64,000 nucleotides of DNA from Strigamia acuminata (GCA_949358305.1 CASHSZ010000142.1:29347-93346), one strand, 5' to 3'; numbered from the stretch's first letter, positions 54,363-64,000 are shown. Notes: generated by a model from the letters alone, not told the origin. Numbers and translations: made by a program.

Positions 54363-54885
54363 TGTAGCAGAGGAGGACTGGAAATAACTCGAAATATCGA
54401 GTGAAAAACGAAAAACAGAGTCGAAACACGGCTCGCAGAATACTCGCGAATTCGCTATGCAGTAAATAACGGCCGTGTAATTACACTTATATGCCGTGCG
54501 AAACATAAGACAAATGTTTAAATAAAAACATAAAAAGATTTAATCGAAAATACATTACGAAATGAGTCCAAAACAAAGTAGAAAACAGCTTGGCACTGCT
54601 CAATCATGGCAGCAGCCATCTTAGATGTGACTCAAGTGAGAAGCGACACCTAGTGTCGGAATTGAATAATACAATTTGGAGAATAAATCGAAATAAAGTA
54701 AATGGGATACAAGAAGCATGGTGCCACATGCTATAAAATATGACAATAGCATTAAATAACCGAAAAAGCAATAAATGACTCGAAGATAAGTAAATACAGC
54801 AATTGGCTAATAAAAAATTGAAAAGATAATGAAATATATCGGATCTATTTGCATCGACATACTAAAAATGGTCAGCAGACCAACA
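54363..54885 (-). repeat. Copia-3 5' LTR
   Basis: Upstream LTR in element sense, identical by eye to 47795-48317. Confidence 0.95.
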
Positions 54886-54894
54886 GCTTTCTAG

Positions 54895-55002
54895 TCGAGT
54901 ACGAGTTTTTCCCTTTTTCAACGCGAAATCGTATTCGACTCGCTTTCGAGTCGAGTACGAGTTTTGCCCTTCTTCAACGCGAAATCGTATTCGACTCGTT
55001 TT
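54895..55002 (+). repeat. 56-bp minisatellite, two units right of copia-3
   Basis: Units begin at 54895 and 54951 (TCGAGTACGAG...CGTATTCGACTCG) with a few differences. The second unit abuts the presumed copia-4 LTR start. Confidence 0.8.
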
Positions 55003-55321
55003 TGTTGAATAGTGTTGCAAACTTCTGCAAATAGTGACAAATGTAGTGGATTGGAAAAACACATCAGGTGAAAGAAAGAGACATCATGTTAACAGGTGAG
55101 AACCAAAACATCAAGTGATCTTTATTGATTGGTCACATGACCTCAATGCAATCAGCGCCACCTGTAGGCAGCATACAGACACTGTATGTAAACAAACATT
55201 GCGATCACTCGCGTTGGCTAAACACATACACTAACACTTAGCTACATGATAATACGCAAAGATATATATATACACATGTTGTAAAAAGTGATTGCCTAAC
55301 AATATACATTATATCTTAACA
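55003..55321 (-). repeat. Copia-4 3' LTR (probable ends)
   Basis: The outer end TGTTGA at 55003 and the inner end CTTAACA at 55321 give 319 bp. The inner end is well fixed by the purine tract; the outer one is a guess because the second LTR is not in the window. Confidence 0.6.
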
Positions 55322-55347
55322 TTCGGCCCCCCGTATTATCTCATTCC

Positions 55348-56966
55348 TTATTGAGCCCGCAAAATGCTTAAATCAACTAAGAAGCGATCGCAAAACTTCA
55401 CCAGGTCAGCTTTGTCAACTGACTTTGTAAAAATGTCGGCATGATTGGACTTTGTGCCTACGTGAACGATTAGAAGATTATCTCTTTTAACAAGCTCTCT
55501 TATAAAATGGTAACGGATGTCAATGTGCTTTGTTTTTCTGTTCTCGACACAAGATTTTGTGAAATCCACTGCTGATATGTTGTCGCACATGACATAATGA
55601 GAGAATCTTCCAGCCAATTCTGGGGATATTTCGTGCAGAACACGAACAATCCAAATATAGTCCTTAACAGTTTCTGTAAGGGCTACGTACTCCGCCTCCA
55701 TTGTTGACAGTGTCACGTTCCGTTGTTTGAAGGTCCGCCAGTAGATGGGTGTGCTACCCAAAGTCACTAGTGTTCCTCCAACGGAAATTCGGTCGTCTCT
55801 GTTGTTCGCATAATCGGAGTCGCTGTATCCGATTACCTCGATCCGATCATTCGGGAACAACATTAATCCGTGGTTTCTTGTTGTTCTCAGATAACTGAGT
55901 AAGTCCAGTAGCGCAATCCAGTGGTCCCACCCTGGATTCGATTGAAATTGGCTCAGGATGTTCACTGCATAAGTCATGTCGGGCCTTGTTCTCGACGCGA
56001 TGAATGCTAAACATCCAAGTAAGCTTCTATATGGAATTCCTTCCATGACTTTGAATTCATCAATTGTGTCCGGACAATCTCGTTTCGTGAGAACAGTTGC
56101 TTTCGTCATCGGTTGAGATCGAATCTTCACATGTTCCAAGTGATTTTTGAACTTCAACAACACTTTGTTCACGTACGATCTTTGATGTAGAACCAATTGT
56201 TGTTTGTGCGAGTGAAATTCGACTCCTAGCAACTTCTTCGTTTGTCCGAGAATCACTAAATCGAATTGCGTTCCAATCATGTTGAGTATTTTCATCGCAT
56301 CTTCGTACTGCTTTCCGAAGACAACGATATCGTCAACGTAGACGATTAGATACGCAATGTCTCCGTATTTATAAACGCAATTGCACCAATTGACGTGTTC
56401 TAGTCCTAATTTCAATAAAGTCTCCTCCAGTTCTATTCCCCATTCTCTTCCAGACTGGTGCAAGCCATAGATAGCTCGGAGGAGCCTGCAGACATAGTTC
56501 TCCTTGCCTTCAATGATGAAGCCTTTTGGCTGGCGCATGTAGACTGTTTTATGCAATTTTGCATAAAGGTATGCACACTTGACGTCTGCCTGAATGTATG
56601 ACCATTTGAGCATACAGACGAGTAGCGTGAACATAAAGCGCACGATTGAAAAGTCTACCACGGGTGAGAATGTCTCCTCATAGGATTCGCCGTAGACTTG
56701 GGAAAACCCTTGCGCGACAAGTCTCGCCTTATAACGTGCAATTTCTCCCTCTTCGTTCTGTTTGGTCGTATATATCCATCTGCAACCCACTATCTTAGTG
56801 TTGGGCGGCGGTGGAACAAGTTCCCAAACCTCGCGCTCATGCATGGTGTCAATTTCATCGTTCATCGCTTGGCGCCATTCATCCTTTTCGGGTAAAGTCG
56901 CAATTTCCTCATAACGTACGGGTACGTGGACCTCTAGATGATTGGCTTCGAAGTTGATATTGATAT
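55348..56966 (-). pseudogene. Copia-4 reverse transcriptase-RNase H, cut by gypsy
   Basis: This open C-terminal Pol fragment is about 540 aa and intact as far as it goes. It has reverse transcriptase (GCRWIYTTKQNEEG, ADVKCAYLYAKLHKTVYM, YVDDIVVFGK) and RNase H (YSDSDYANNRDDRISVGG, then DIFTKSVDKADL). The upstream Gag, protease and integrase are separated by the gypsy insertion. The frame continues without a stop into the gypsy LTR, where an in-frame ATG at 57072 would give a 574-aa chimeric product. Confidence 0.85.
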
Positions 56967-57510
56967 TGTTACGTGTGGGTTGGGGTGATCCACACACATA
57001 ACAAATGCTAATTAATTTAGCAAAGACCTTGAAATCCTTTAGGTGAAATGATTGAGAAAACTGATTTATCATTTAAATAAATCTCTTTTATTCTATGGGA
57101 TTTATTACAAACTTAACAAAATCAAATGATAAACATAATCCTTTATTTTACATAAACATAAAGCAAGAAAGCAAGAATGATAATCAAATTATATCTCTAT
57201 GAATTTGGAAAGGCGGGGTGGGACCAAGCGCTGTGTGCGCTGGTCCACAGAAGCCTTTACTTACCATGTTAACTGTTTGAGGCTCAGAACATTTCTGCTC
57301 TCTCAAACCCACTTAGCTCACCAGGTAAACTCTGGGTCCACCCCCGCTCTACTTGATTGATTAGTCCAGTTGCCCTGTGCATAATTAACACAGTGACAAC
57401 TGGTGAGCGGATTTGGAAACTCCAGTGTGCCTAGTGAGAGCTTTCAGAATTAATTCTCTAAACAGAGCGTTTAGGCCCGCTGTCGTACAGCGAGGTCTGC
57501 GCTCGTAACA
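56967..57510 (-). repeat. Gypsy 3' LTR
   Basis: 544 bp. Its outer 234 bp match 63767-64000. In sense it is preceded by the purine tract AAAGGGGGGGGC (57511-57522). Confidence 0.95.
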
Positions 57511-57823
57511 GCCCCCCCCTTTGAAAAATTTTGGTCTCCAAAATTCAAATTATTTCAAATGGAAATACCCCCAAATTTCTACTTCGAGATTATCATTTTC
57601 ACTTCTAACTTTCAACATCATTCTTGCTCTTCACAAAATTTTTAACAAAATTTACGAGAATTGTTCTATTACCTTTATATCCCTCAATTCTTAGTTTAAC
57701 AATACTTTTCTTGGAAAAGCCAATTACATAAAATTAAACTCTTCGTGTTTATTTATACACAAGAGAAAATCTAAAACAAAATTTTACACAAAATTATACA
57801 GATAACAATTGTAATTTCGATTT

Positions 57824-57928
57824 TTAATCTTCTTCGATTTCTTCAATTGTCACGTCCTCCTCGAAAGGTATTAGTTGAACTTTAATGATTTCCAACGCAA
57901 TTCGGCTTCTTAAATCATAAGTTGTCAT
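57824..57928 (-). CDS. Tiny ORF downstream of gypsy pol (34 aa)
   Basis: An ATG frame MTTYDLRSRIALEIIKVQLI... ends in an acidic tail and TAA. It starts five bases after the stop of the preceding tiny ORF. It may be a vestige of a third gene or chance. Confidence 0.25.
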   Translation of the reverse strand: MTTYDLRSRIALEIIKVQLIPFEEDVTIEEIEED

Positions 57929-57932
57929 GATG

Positions 57933-58019
57933 TTATTCCGACTCGCTTATCATCGTCGTTTCATCTTCCTCTGTTGACTTAGTATTCAAATCGGACAAAA
58001 GTATTTGTTCGTCCATCAT
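57933..58019 (-). CDS. Tiny ORF downstream of gypsy pol (28 aa)
   Basis: An ATG frame MMDEQILLSDLNTKSTEEDE... ends at TAA. It is acidic with ordinary composition. Together with the next one it could mark a decayed or very short accessory gene; no homologue is recognised. Confidence 0.25.
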   Translation of the reverse strand: MMDEQILLSDLNTKSTEEDETTMISESE

Positions 58020-58119
58020 AAATTATCCAACTTCTAAGTCGAAACACAATGTTAAGCAGTTTTACTTACTGGCCTCTCGCTTAATCGCTCAATAAAGTCG
58101 AACTTTCTGCGCAAGGTGT

Positions 58120-61100
58120 TCAATAAAACCGGCGATAATTTGTCCGTGCTCGTGGTCTTAACCGCTCAGAACGGAAATCACGTGTTTCGTCAGCGACGTC
58201 CTCTGTTGGCAATTTCTTCGAACGTTCCTCCGATGTCACTTCCGGCTCGAACAACGATTTCAAAGAAATCTGATCTTCATCACTTATGAATCTTTCTGTG
58301 CATGGTTTTTTTGATTGTTTTAGTGATTTTTTAGTGTTAATTCTAACTTCTTCAATTCCTTTACTTTCCATCAACTTAGTTTTGTTAGAATTTTCCGCCT
58401 TCACCTCAGTTTCACTATTCCTATCCATAATTATGGATACTTCTTTCCTTGGCTTGTAAGGTTTTAACCTTTCCACGTTAACAATGTCTGATTTTTTACC
58501 AGTTGAATCTACTATTTGGTAATCGTTTGGTGCAGTTCGACGCACTATTTCGTAGGGACCAGAGTATTGTGGCAGTAATTTCTCACTGAGTCCAACCTTT
58601 CTGTTCGGTTTTTTTAAATAAACGTATTCTCCAGGTTTGAACTCCACAACTTTTCTGTTCTTATCAAATCTTTCTTTGCTTTTAGCTGACATCTGCTCCA
58701 GTCTCTGGTTTGAGATTCTCCTTGCTGCCTCGATGAATTTGGCAGTTCTCAAAGTGAATTCCTTCTTCGGGAGATTCAGATTCACATCGACGTTAACATC
58801 TGCTTCATACCCCCTTAATAAAAAGTATGGGGTATATCCAGTTGTCTCGTGAACCGACGTGTTGTACGAGAATAACAGGTGTGGCAGGAAATCATCCCAG
58901 TCCGTATGATCTTCATATACGTAGTTCAGAAGCATTTTCGCAAGTGTTGCGTTAAAACGCTCCATTAAACCGTTTGTCCTGGCATGATATCCGCTAGTTG
59001 TTTTATGTTTTGATTTATAGAGTCTCGAGACCTCCTCCATCAATTCATTTCTGTATTCTGTACCACGGTCAGTCAGAATTTCCATTGGAGATCCTTCTTT
59101 CACCATTATCTCATAAACTAAAGCATCCGCTGCTGCAATGGCCGTGCAAGTTGGTGACGCTCTCGCACAGACCGCTCTAGATAGATAGTCCGTCATAACA
59201 AACACATAATTATTCCCTTTCTTTGAAGTCGGGAACTTTCCTAAAGTGTCCATTCCTACTCTTTGGAATGGTCTGGTCACGGTTGTCCAGGGCTGCAATA
59301 ATCCTTTTGGTGGTGTGGTATCTGTTTTTGCTGCAGCGCACTTCTTGCAGGACAAGACGTAGTCTCTGACCTCTGCATAAATTCTGGGCCAATGGAATCT
59401 GGTGCTTATTCTTTTCCAAGTTTTCGACAGGCCCAGATGAGCTCCTGGAAGGCCATCATGCATCTCGTGCAGAACATCTTGCTGTAAGTGTTTTGGCACA
59501 ACCAGTAGTAACCTTTCGTTGCCCAGGAAATTCTTCCTTCTGAACAAAACTTCATCCTGGAGCACGAACTGTTGTAAAGATCGTCTCTTCTTTTTCGAAA
59601 GGCGCTCAATATCTCGAAGTGCATCAACGTATTCCTTCAGCTTCTGATCCTTTCGCTGCTCGGCAGGTAGGTCCAGATTTTCCAGTAGCAACAAAGGTAA
59701 ATCAATTATTTCTTCTTCGCCCACTGCCTCAGGAATACGACTTAACGCATCTGCATCTTGATGTTTTTTACCACTCTTGTGAATGACCTCGTAGTCATAG
59801 TCCACCAATTGGAGTGACCATCTGGTGAGTCGTCCGTTGGGATTTCTCACAGTTTTGAGCCACTGCAACGCTGAATGGTCCGTAATAACGTAGAATTTTT
59901 GGCCATACAAGTAAGGTCGGAACTTTTGTATGCCAAAGATGATCGCAAGGCACTCACGTTCTGTCGTATCATAATTCTGCTCTGCTTTGCTAAGCAGTCG
60001 GCTAGCGTAGGCTACGACATGTTCTTGTTTATTTATCTTTTGTTTCAGCACAACTCCTAATCCATATGCACTGGCGTCAGTAGAGATCATAAAGGGCTCG
60101 CTGAAATTTGGATGAGCCAGCACTGGAACTGTCGTTAGGGCCGTCTTCAGCTTCTGGAACGCTTCATCGTGTGGCGGTCCCCAATCATACTTTTCTTCTT
60201 TCTTTGTCAGATTTACAAGGCACTTGGACACGTCTGAAAAACCACGAATAAATTTGCGATAATAAGAACATAATCCAAGAAATCCTTGCAACTGCTTTAC
60301 TGTTGTTGGTTTTGGGAACTTCGCCACGGACTCCAAATTACGTGGATCCGGTGAAACTCCTTTTGCATTGATGACGTGTCCCAAATACTTAATGGTATCC
60401 GTTCCAAAAGTGCATTTACTTAATTTGACCTTTAAATTCGCCGTGCGCAATTTCGAAAAGACGTTGTCTAAATCAACCAAATGCTGGTCGAATGTCTTTG
60501 AAAAGATGATCAGATCGTCCAAGTAGGCTATACACACTTTTCCTAGGAGGTTACCAAGCACTTTGTTCATGAGCTTTTGGAATGCCGCAGGACTATTACA
60601 CAAGCCCTGGCCCAGTACATTAAATTCGTAATGACCGGAAGACGTTGTGAACGCAGTCTTTTCCTTATCCTCCTCATCAATCTCGACTTGGAAATATCCC
60701 TGGATTAAATCCATCATGGAAAAATACTTCGCACCTGACAGTTGGTCTAAGGTGTCGTCGATTCGGGGGAGTGGGTAAACCATCTTCTTAGTCACTGCAT
60801 TCAGCCGCCTCCAATCAACACAAAACCGCCATTTGCCATCACGTCTCTTAATTAAAAGCACTGGCGCACTCCATGGACTCTCGGACTCTCTGATTACATC
60901 CATTTCAAGCAGTTTCTGGGTTTCCTCTGCTTCGACTTCTTTCTCTTTCATGGATCGGCGATATGGCTGCAGGTGAATTGGCTGTGCATCACCTGTGTCT
61001 ATTTTATGCTTGTAGACCTTTACTCTGCCTAAATCCTGATCTGAAGTGGCAAATCTATCTTCATTCTTACGCAGTAGGCTCTTCAGCTGCTCCTTTTGGT

Positions 61101-61917
61101 TTGTATCCAGTAGATCACTTGACACGGCGGAATCAAAGTTCAAGCCATTAGGTGGCTGCTCCTCAAAACTACCAATGTCAATGACGTGGTATGCCTTGGC
61201 AATCGCTGTTCCTTTCTGCAGATAAACCGCCTTCTTCGTCGGATTCGCAACTCGCATTATGCCTGATCCATCCTTAAATGTAGTTAGAGTTTTACAGCCA
61301 ATTACTCCCAATCTATCAGTCAAATTGGATAATGGCTCTGCAAACAAATCTTCATTAGTTTTATTATTGTTCACTCCAATGAAAAGCATGCATTCGTGCA
61401 TTGCTGGAATTTTTATTGATTTAGTAAGTCTGCCAATAAATGTTTGTTCCAGATAATTTCTTGACATTGGAAAAACTTCCGGTTTAAATCCTTCACTTTT
61501 TCGCCCCACAAAGACCTTCCGTCGGTCATAGTCCAACACACACCCTGCTTGTTTGAGGAAAGGATCACCTAGTAAGAGCTCATGACCAAATCCCCGCACT
61601 ACTAATACCTCCATGCTGTAGTCCAATCTTCCAATGGTGACTGTAATTTTCCCAATTCCTTCAGGAGATATTAAGGAGTTATCAATTACCCTCAGTTTTA
61701 TGTAAGGGCAAGGCCGACGAAACAGGTGCACTCTGTCTGCCAGTTCCTCACTTATAATGTTTCTATATCCACCTGAATCCAATACACCTTTAACTTCCAA
61801 ATCATCCACTACAACAGGTATTGTTAGCATCTCCTCAGTGGTGTTAATGTCAACTATTTCCAACTTCCTTCTCATCCTTCTTCTTCTCCTTCTTCTCTTT
61901 GACTGTCTTTGCGGCAC
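58120..61917 (-). CDS. Gypsy Pol polyprotein
   Basis: Open frame of about 1265 aa, with no ATG at its beginning. It is entered from gag by a -1 frameshift. Order: basic start, protease VLDSGGYRNII (about 45), reverse transcriptase (WSAPVLLIKRRDGKWRFCVD, YFSMMDLIQGYFQ, YLDDLIIFSK), RNase H (FMISTDASAYGLGVVLKQ), integrase zinc-binding (H-x-H then CKKCAAAK), integrase core (GMDTLGKF, EILTDRGTEY, TNGLMERFNATL) and a C-terminal GPYEIVRR module. The PR-RT-RH-IN order identifies Ty3/gypsy. The C-terminus after the GPY module is Lys/Glu-rich. No stop or frameshift was seen, so it is apparently intact. Confidence 0.95.
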   Translation of the reverse strand: MPQRQSKRRRRRRRMRRKLEIVDINTTEEMLTIPVVVDDLEVKGVLDSGGYRNIISEELADRVHLFRRPCPYIKLRVIDNSLISPEGIGKITVTIGRLDYSMEVLVVRGFGHELLLGDPFLKQAGCVLDYDRRKVFVGRKSEGFKPEVFPMSRNYLEQTFIGRLTKSIKIPAMHECMLFIGVNNNKTNEDLFAEPLSNLTDRLGVIGCKTLTTFKDGSGIMRVANPTKKAVYLQKGTAIAKAYHVIDIGSFEEQPPNGLNFDSAVSSDLLDTNQKEQLKSLLRKNEDRFATSDQDLGRVKVYKHKIDTGDAQPIHLQPYRRSMKEKEVEAEETQKLLEMDVIRESESPWSAPVLLIKRRDGKWRFCVDWRRLNAVTKKMVYPLPRIDDTLDQLSGAKYFSMMDLIQGYFQVEIDEEDKEKTAFTTSSGHYEFNVLGQGLCNSPAAFQKLMNKVLGNLLGKVCIAYLDDLIIFSKTFDQHLVDLDNVFSKLRTANLKVKLSKCTFGTDTIKYLGHVINAKGVSPDPRNLESVAKFPKPTTVKQLQGFLGLCSYYRKFIRGFSDVSKCLVNLTKKEEKYDWGPPHDEAFQKLKTALTTVPVLAHPNFSEPFMISTDASAYGLGVVLKQKINKQEHVVAYASRLLSKAEQNYDTTERECLAIIFGIQKFRPYLYGQKFYVITDHSALQWLKTVRNPNGRLTRWSLQLVDYDYEVIHKSGKKHQDADALSRIPEAVGEEEIIDLPLLLLENLDLPAEQRKDQKLKEYVDALRDIERLSKKKRRSLQQFVLQDEVLFRRKNFLGNERLLLVVPKHLQQDVLHEMHDGLPGAHLGLSKTWKRISTRFHWPRIYAEVRDYVLSCKKCAAAKTDTTPPKGLLQPWTTVTRPFQRVGMDTLGKFPTSKKGNNYVFVMTDYLSRAVCARASPTCTAIAAADALVYEIMVKEGSPMEILTDRGTEYRNELMEEVSRLYKSKHKTTSGYHARTNGLMERFNATLAKMLLNYVYEDHTDWDDFLPHLLFSYNTSVHETTGYTPYFLLRGYEADVNVDVNLNLPKKEFTLRTAKFIEAARRISNQRLEQMSAKSKERFDKNRKVVEFKPGEYVYLKKPNRKVGLSEKLLPQYSGPYEIVRRTAPNDYQIVDSTGKKSDIVNVERLKPYKPRKEVSIIMDRNSETEVKAENSNKTKLMESKGIEEVRINTKKSLKQSKKPCTERFISDEDQISLKSLFEPEVTSEERSKKLPTEDVADETRDFRSERLRPRARTNYRRFY

Positions 61918-61919
61918 TA

Positions 61920-62987
61920 CTAGTTTCCCCGGTTCTGTTGTTTTTGATTCCCAGGTGGATTTCTTGCTTGGTTATTACCGCTGTTATTGTTAGCAGGACC
62001 ATTTCCTTGGTTACTGTTATTTTCTTCATTATTCTTATTATTATAACGCCAAGTATCACGCCTCTTCCCACCGCCACCTCTGTTTTGTGACGCACAGCAG
62101 GTGCAGTTGGGCTGATGGAAACATCCGGGTCCAGTTTGCTGCTGCTGAAAATTCTGCCAGTTCTGCGGAGAACTTTGCTGGAATTGCTGCTGCTTCTGCT
62201 GGGTTCCTTGGAAAAATTTTCCTCCTTGACGCTGATTGTTGACTGGGGTAAACCAAGTCCCTTGATGGAAAATTGGAGAGATCGTCTCTTGCAATACGCC
62301 ATTCTGCAAAAACATATTCTGTTCTTTTAGAAAATTGTTTTCTGCTACCAGTTCTGCATGCGACTTTGGGGCTTCTGCCACTCCAGTCAAATAAGTTGAC
62401 GGTGCGACGGTCGCCTTGTCAGCCACAAGTTTCTGTACGAGGGTCAGTAAAGCTGTCGACGGGTCTTCCCTCACTCCATGGGCTTCATAAAGCTGAACTC
62501 TTTCCATCAAATCATCCATAGCTGTAGGAAAAACTGTCATCAACCTGTCTTTTATCGGCTGTTTCATAGCCTGATAGACATAGTTGATTTTCTGGGTTTC
62601 ACTGAGGGCTGGTCTGGCAAATGAACACAAGTGGAGAACTTTCTTAATAAAGTCAATGGCTGTCCCTTCTTCATGCTTAAGGGCGTGTAGGGTATTGAGG
62701 ACGTGCTCGGGCCTACGGCGGAATTTTTTCTGCAATGCTGCTTTCCATTCGTCCCAAGCCCAGCTAGGGTTAGCTTGTAGCTGCTCGACGTACCAGGAGA
62801 GCGCATCTTCCTTCATTACAATCGGCAGATGCTTGGCACGTTCCGTATCCGTAGCAACAATCGCTTCATAACCAACAATCCATTCGTCAATGTTCCCAGT
62901 TTTGGTATCATAATTGACTGGATTGCGCTTTTGCACTACTAGTCCTTTTAATAGGGTTTCCAACGTTGCAGTTGAACTAATCGCCAT
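61920..62987 (-). CDS. Gypsy Gag
   Basis: From the ATG at 62987 (MAISSTATLETLLKGL) to TAG at 61920, about 355 aa. The frame is open for another 65 codons upstream without ATG, so a non-ATG or spliced start is possible. A capsid-like helical part (DEWIVGYEAIVATDTERAKHL, WDEWKAALQKKFRRR) is followed by a Gln-rich stretch and an Asn/Gly/Arg-rich end. There is no classical CCHC knuckle; only CFHQPNCTCC with nearby Cys residues. It ends at a GGGAAAC slippery site. Confidence 0.9.
   Translation of the reverse strand: MAISSTATLETLLKGLVVQKRNPVNYDTKTGNIDEWIVGYEAIVATDTERAKHLPIVMKEDALSWYVEQLQANPSWAWDEWKAALQKKFRRRPEHVLNTLHALKHEEGTAIDFIKKVLHLCSFARPALSETQKINYVYQAMKQPIKDRLMTVFPTAMDDLMERVQLYEAHGVREDPSTALLTLVQKLVADKATVAPSTYLTGVAEAPKSHAELVAENNFLKEQNMFLQNGVLQETISPIFHQGTWFTPVNNQRQGGKFFQGTQQKQQQFQQSSPQNWQNFQQQQTGPGCFHQPNCTCCASQNRGGGGKRRDTWRYNNKNNEENNSNQGNGPANNNSGNNQARNPPGNQKQQNRGN
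61923..61929 (-). promoter_or_regulatory. -1 ribosomal frameshift site GGGAAAC
   Basis: In sense the gag frame reads CGG GGA AAC TAG. The heptamer G-GGA-AAC fits the X-XXY-YYZ rule. Slipping back one base continues into pol as GGG AAA CTA GTA GTG. Confidence 0.8.
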
Positions 62988-63749
62988 CTTGACTTCTTCT
63001 AGAGGTTCACTATCCTCTGGTTCTGGTTCACTGTCCAAATGTTCATCAGACTTGAATTCTGTTGTTAATGTGTAGTGCCGCTCTCTGTCTTCCGCAATTA
63101 TACTTGATGATTTCTTGCGAAATGTTATATTTGAAGGATCCAGCTTCAATATGGATCCACTCCAACCATAGAAGGCACACACTCACAAAACACAAATTCA
63201 CCTCACCTGTGAAACACTAATCACTAAAACACTTTCACCATGCTAAGGAGAAAAGAAAATAATTCATAATATTATTACTTATAACTGTGCATGAGTTAAA
63301 ATTGTTTTAAAACTATTTACAATTCTTAAAATTATTCAAAATATTTATAACCTTAAAATGATTTATCATTAAAACTAGGTTTTAATTCTAAAATACTGTT
63401 TAATTGTTTTCAACTAATTAAATATTCAGTAACATGCAAACTCATTTAACATTCATGCTCAGTTTCAACTCAAACACTTAAATATTCAACACTTTTACAC
63501 AAGATAATTAAATATTCAACATTTTCACACAAAACAATTAAATATTCATTCCCAATTCTCAATTTTCACACTAAAATTGATTTTCACAAGTCTCTTTATT
63601 TGCTTTCAAATCTGATAATATTATAGGCAATTTGCTTTCTCAACCTTACTCATTTTCAGGGACAAATTTTCAACTATTTTACTCAAAATTCCAGATTTTT
63701 ACTAACATTTTAGCTCTTAAATAAAGCAATTATACAGGGTCTTTTAATT

Positions 63750-63763
63750 CCGCATCTCCACCA
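63750..63763 (-). promoter_or_regulatory. Gypsy primer binding site, tRNA not identified
   Basis: In sense the 5' LTR is followed by AAG and then TGGTGGAGATGCGG. This would pair with a tRNA ending CCGCATCTCCACCA. I cannot name that tRNA with confidence. Confidence 0.6.
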
Positions 63764-63766
63764 CTT

Positions 63767-64000
63767 TGTTACGTGTGGGTTGGGGTGATCCACACACATA
63801 ACAAATGCTAATTAATTTAGCAAAGACCTTGAAATCCTTTAGGTGAAATGATTGAGAAAACTGATTTATCATTTAAATAAATCTCTTTTATTCTATGGGA
63901 TTTATTACAAACTTAACAAAATCAAATGATAAACATAATCCTTTATTTTACATAAACATAAAGCAAGAAAGCAAGAATGATAATCAAATTATATCTCTAT
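63767..64000 (-). repeat. Gypsy 5' LTR, truncated by window end
   Basis: The first 234 bp (window sense) are identical by eye to 56967-57200. The leader from here to gag (62988-63766, about 780 bp) is AT-rich and has no gene. Confidence 0.95.

Larger units (their letters stand above)
47795..54885 (-). mobile_element. Copia-3, complete Ty1/copia retrotransposon
   Basis: LTRs of 523 bp (47795-48317 and 54363-54885), beginning TGTAGC and ending CCAACA, look identical. The target duplication is GCTTT (47790-47794 and 54886-54890). The total is 7091 bp with a full gag-pol frame. It is related to copia-2, but its LTR sequence differs. Confidence 0.95.
55003..56966 (-). mobile_element. Copia-4, 3' half only in window
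   Basis: This is the 3' part of another copia element: LTR, purine tract (ACGGGGGGCCGAA in sense, just before 55321) and the C-terminal half of Pol. The gypsy element inserted at 56966/56967, so the 5' half, if present, lies beyond 64000. Confidence 0.8.
56967..64000 (-). mobile_element. Ty3/gypsy retrotransposon, runs off the window
   Basis: Left (3') LTR 56967-57510, right (5') LTR starting 63767 and cut by the window end. Between them lie pol and gag on the - strand. LTR ends are TGTTAC...GTAACA. The left flank ends GATAT, but the target duplication cannot be checked. It has inserted into copia-4, so it is younger than that element. No env-like reading frame is present. Confidence 0.9.

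Noticed and set aside
53376-54506. 376-aa - strand frame upstream of copia-3 gag-pol
   Set aside because: It spans the LTR, primer site and leader in another frame, with biased Phe/Arg/Ser composition. It is not a protein domain I recognise.

Overview
This is eukaryotic, animal-like DNA. It has spliced genes with GT-AG introns, LTR retrotransposons, a piggyBac transposase and a tRNA-derived SINE. A copia-type element with an internal tRNA-iMet primer site (a Drosophila copia trait) and CpG-rich exons set in AT-rich introns suggest an arthropod, perhaps an insect; this is inference only. No ordinary housekeeping gene was recognised.

Region 1 (1 to about 8 kb) is an array of diverged copies of one repeat family. 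A two-exon retropepsin-like gene without its catalytic aspartate (1.1-1.7 kb) and a coiled-coil gene (3.9-4.5 kb) sit inside it.

Region 2 (8-31 kb) is a block of multi-exon genes whose introns are full of TTTA/TTTTA tracts. On the + strand are a zinc-finger gene (10.7-16.0 kb), a small coiled-coil gene (19.3-19.9 kb) and a larger coiled-coil gene (21.1-22.4 kb). On the - strand are an Ala-rich gene (17.2-17.9 kb), an intact six-exon piggyBac transposase (22.7-25.0 kb) and a nine-exon zinc-finger/PHD gene (26.1-29.6 kb). The two zinc-finger genes are diverged paralogues on opposite strands. I could follow exon phases through nearly all these genes, so most look intact.

Region 3 (31-35 kb) holds an inverted copy of the left repeat family (31.8-32.2 kb), a triple 75-bp repeat with a hairpin, and a third coiled-coil gene (33.3-34.7 kb). 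Inverted repeats around a multigene block with its own transposase make a giant piggyBac-associated element the most interesting hypothesis here. Termini and target duplication were not found.

Region 4 (35-64 kb) is a nest of LTR retrotransposons, all on the - strand. Copia-1 (35232-40222), copia-2 (40688-47166) and copia-3 (47795-54885) each have LTRs that look identical by eye and 5-bp target duplications (CTATT, TAGAC, GCTTT). Copia-2 lacks most of Gag. A copia-4 3' half (55003-56966) is cut by a Ty3/gypsy element (56967 past 64000) with a GGGAAAC -1 frameshift site between gag and pol. Copia-1 and copia-2 lie inside an older diverged inverted repeat, and copia-3 lies in a 56-bp minisatellite.
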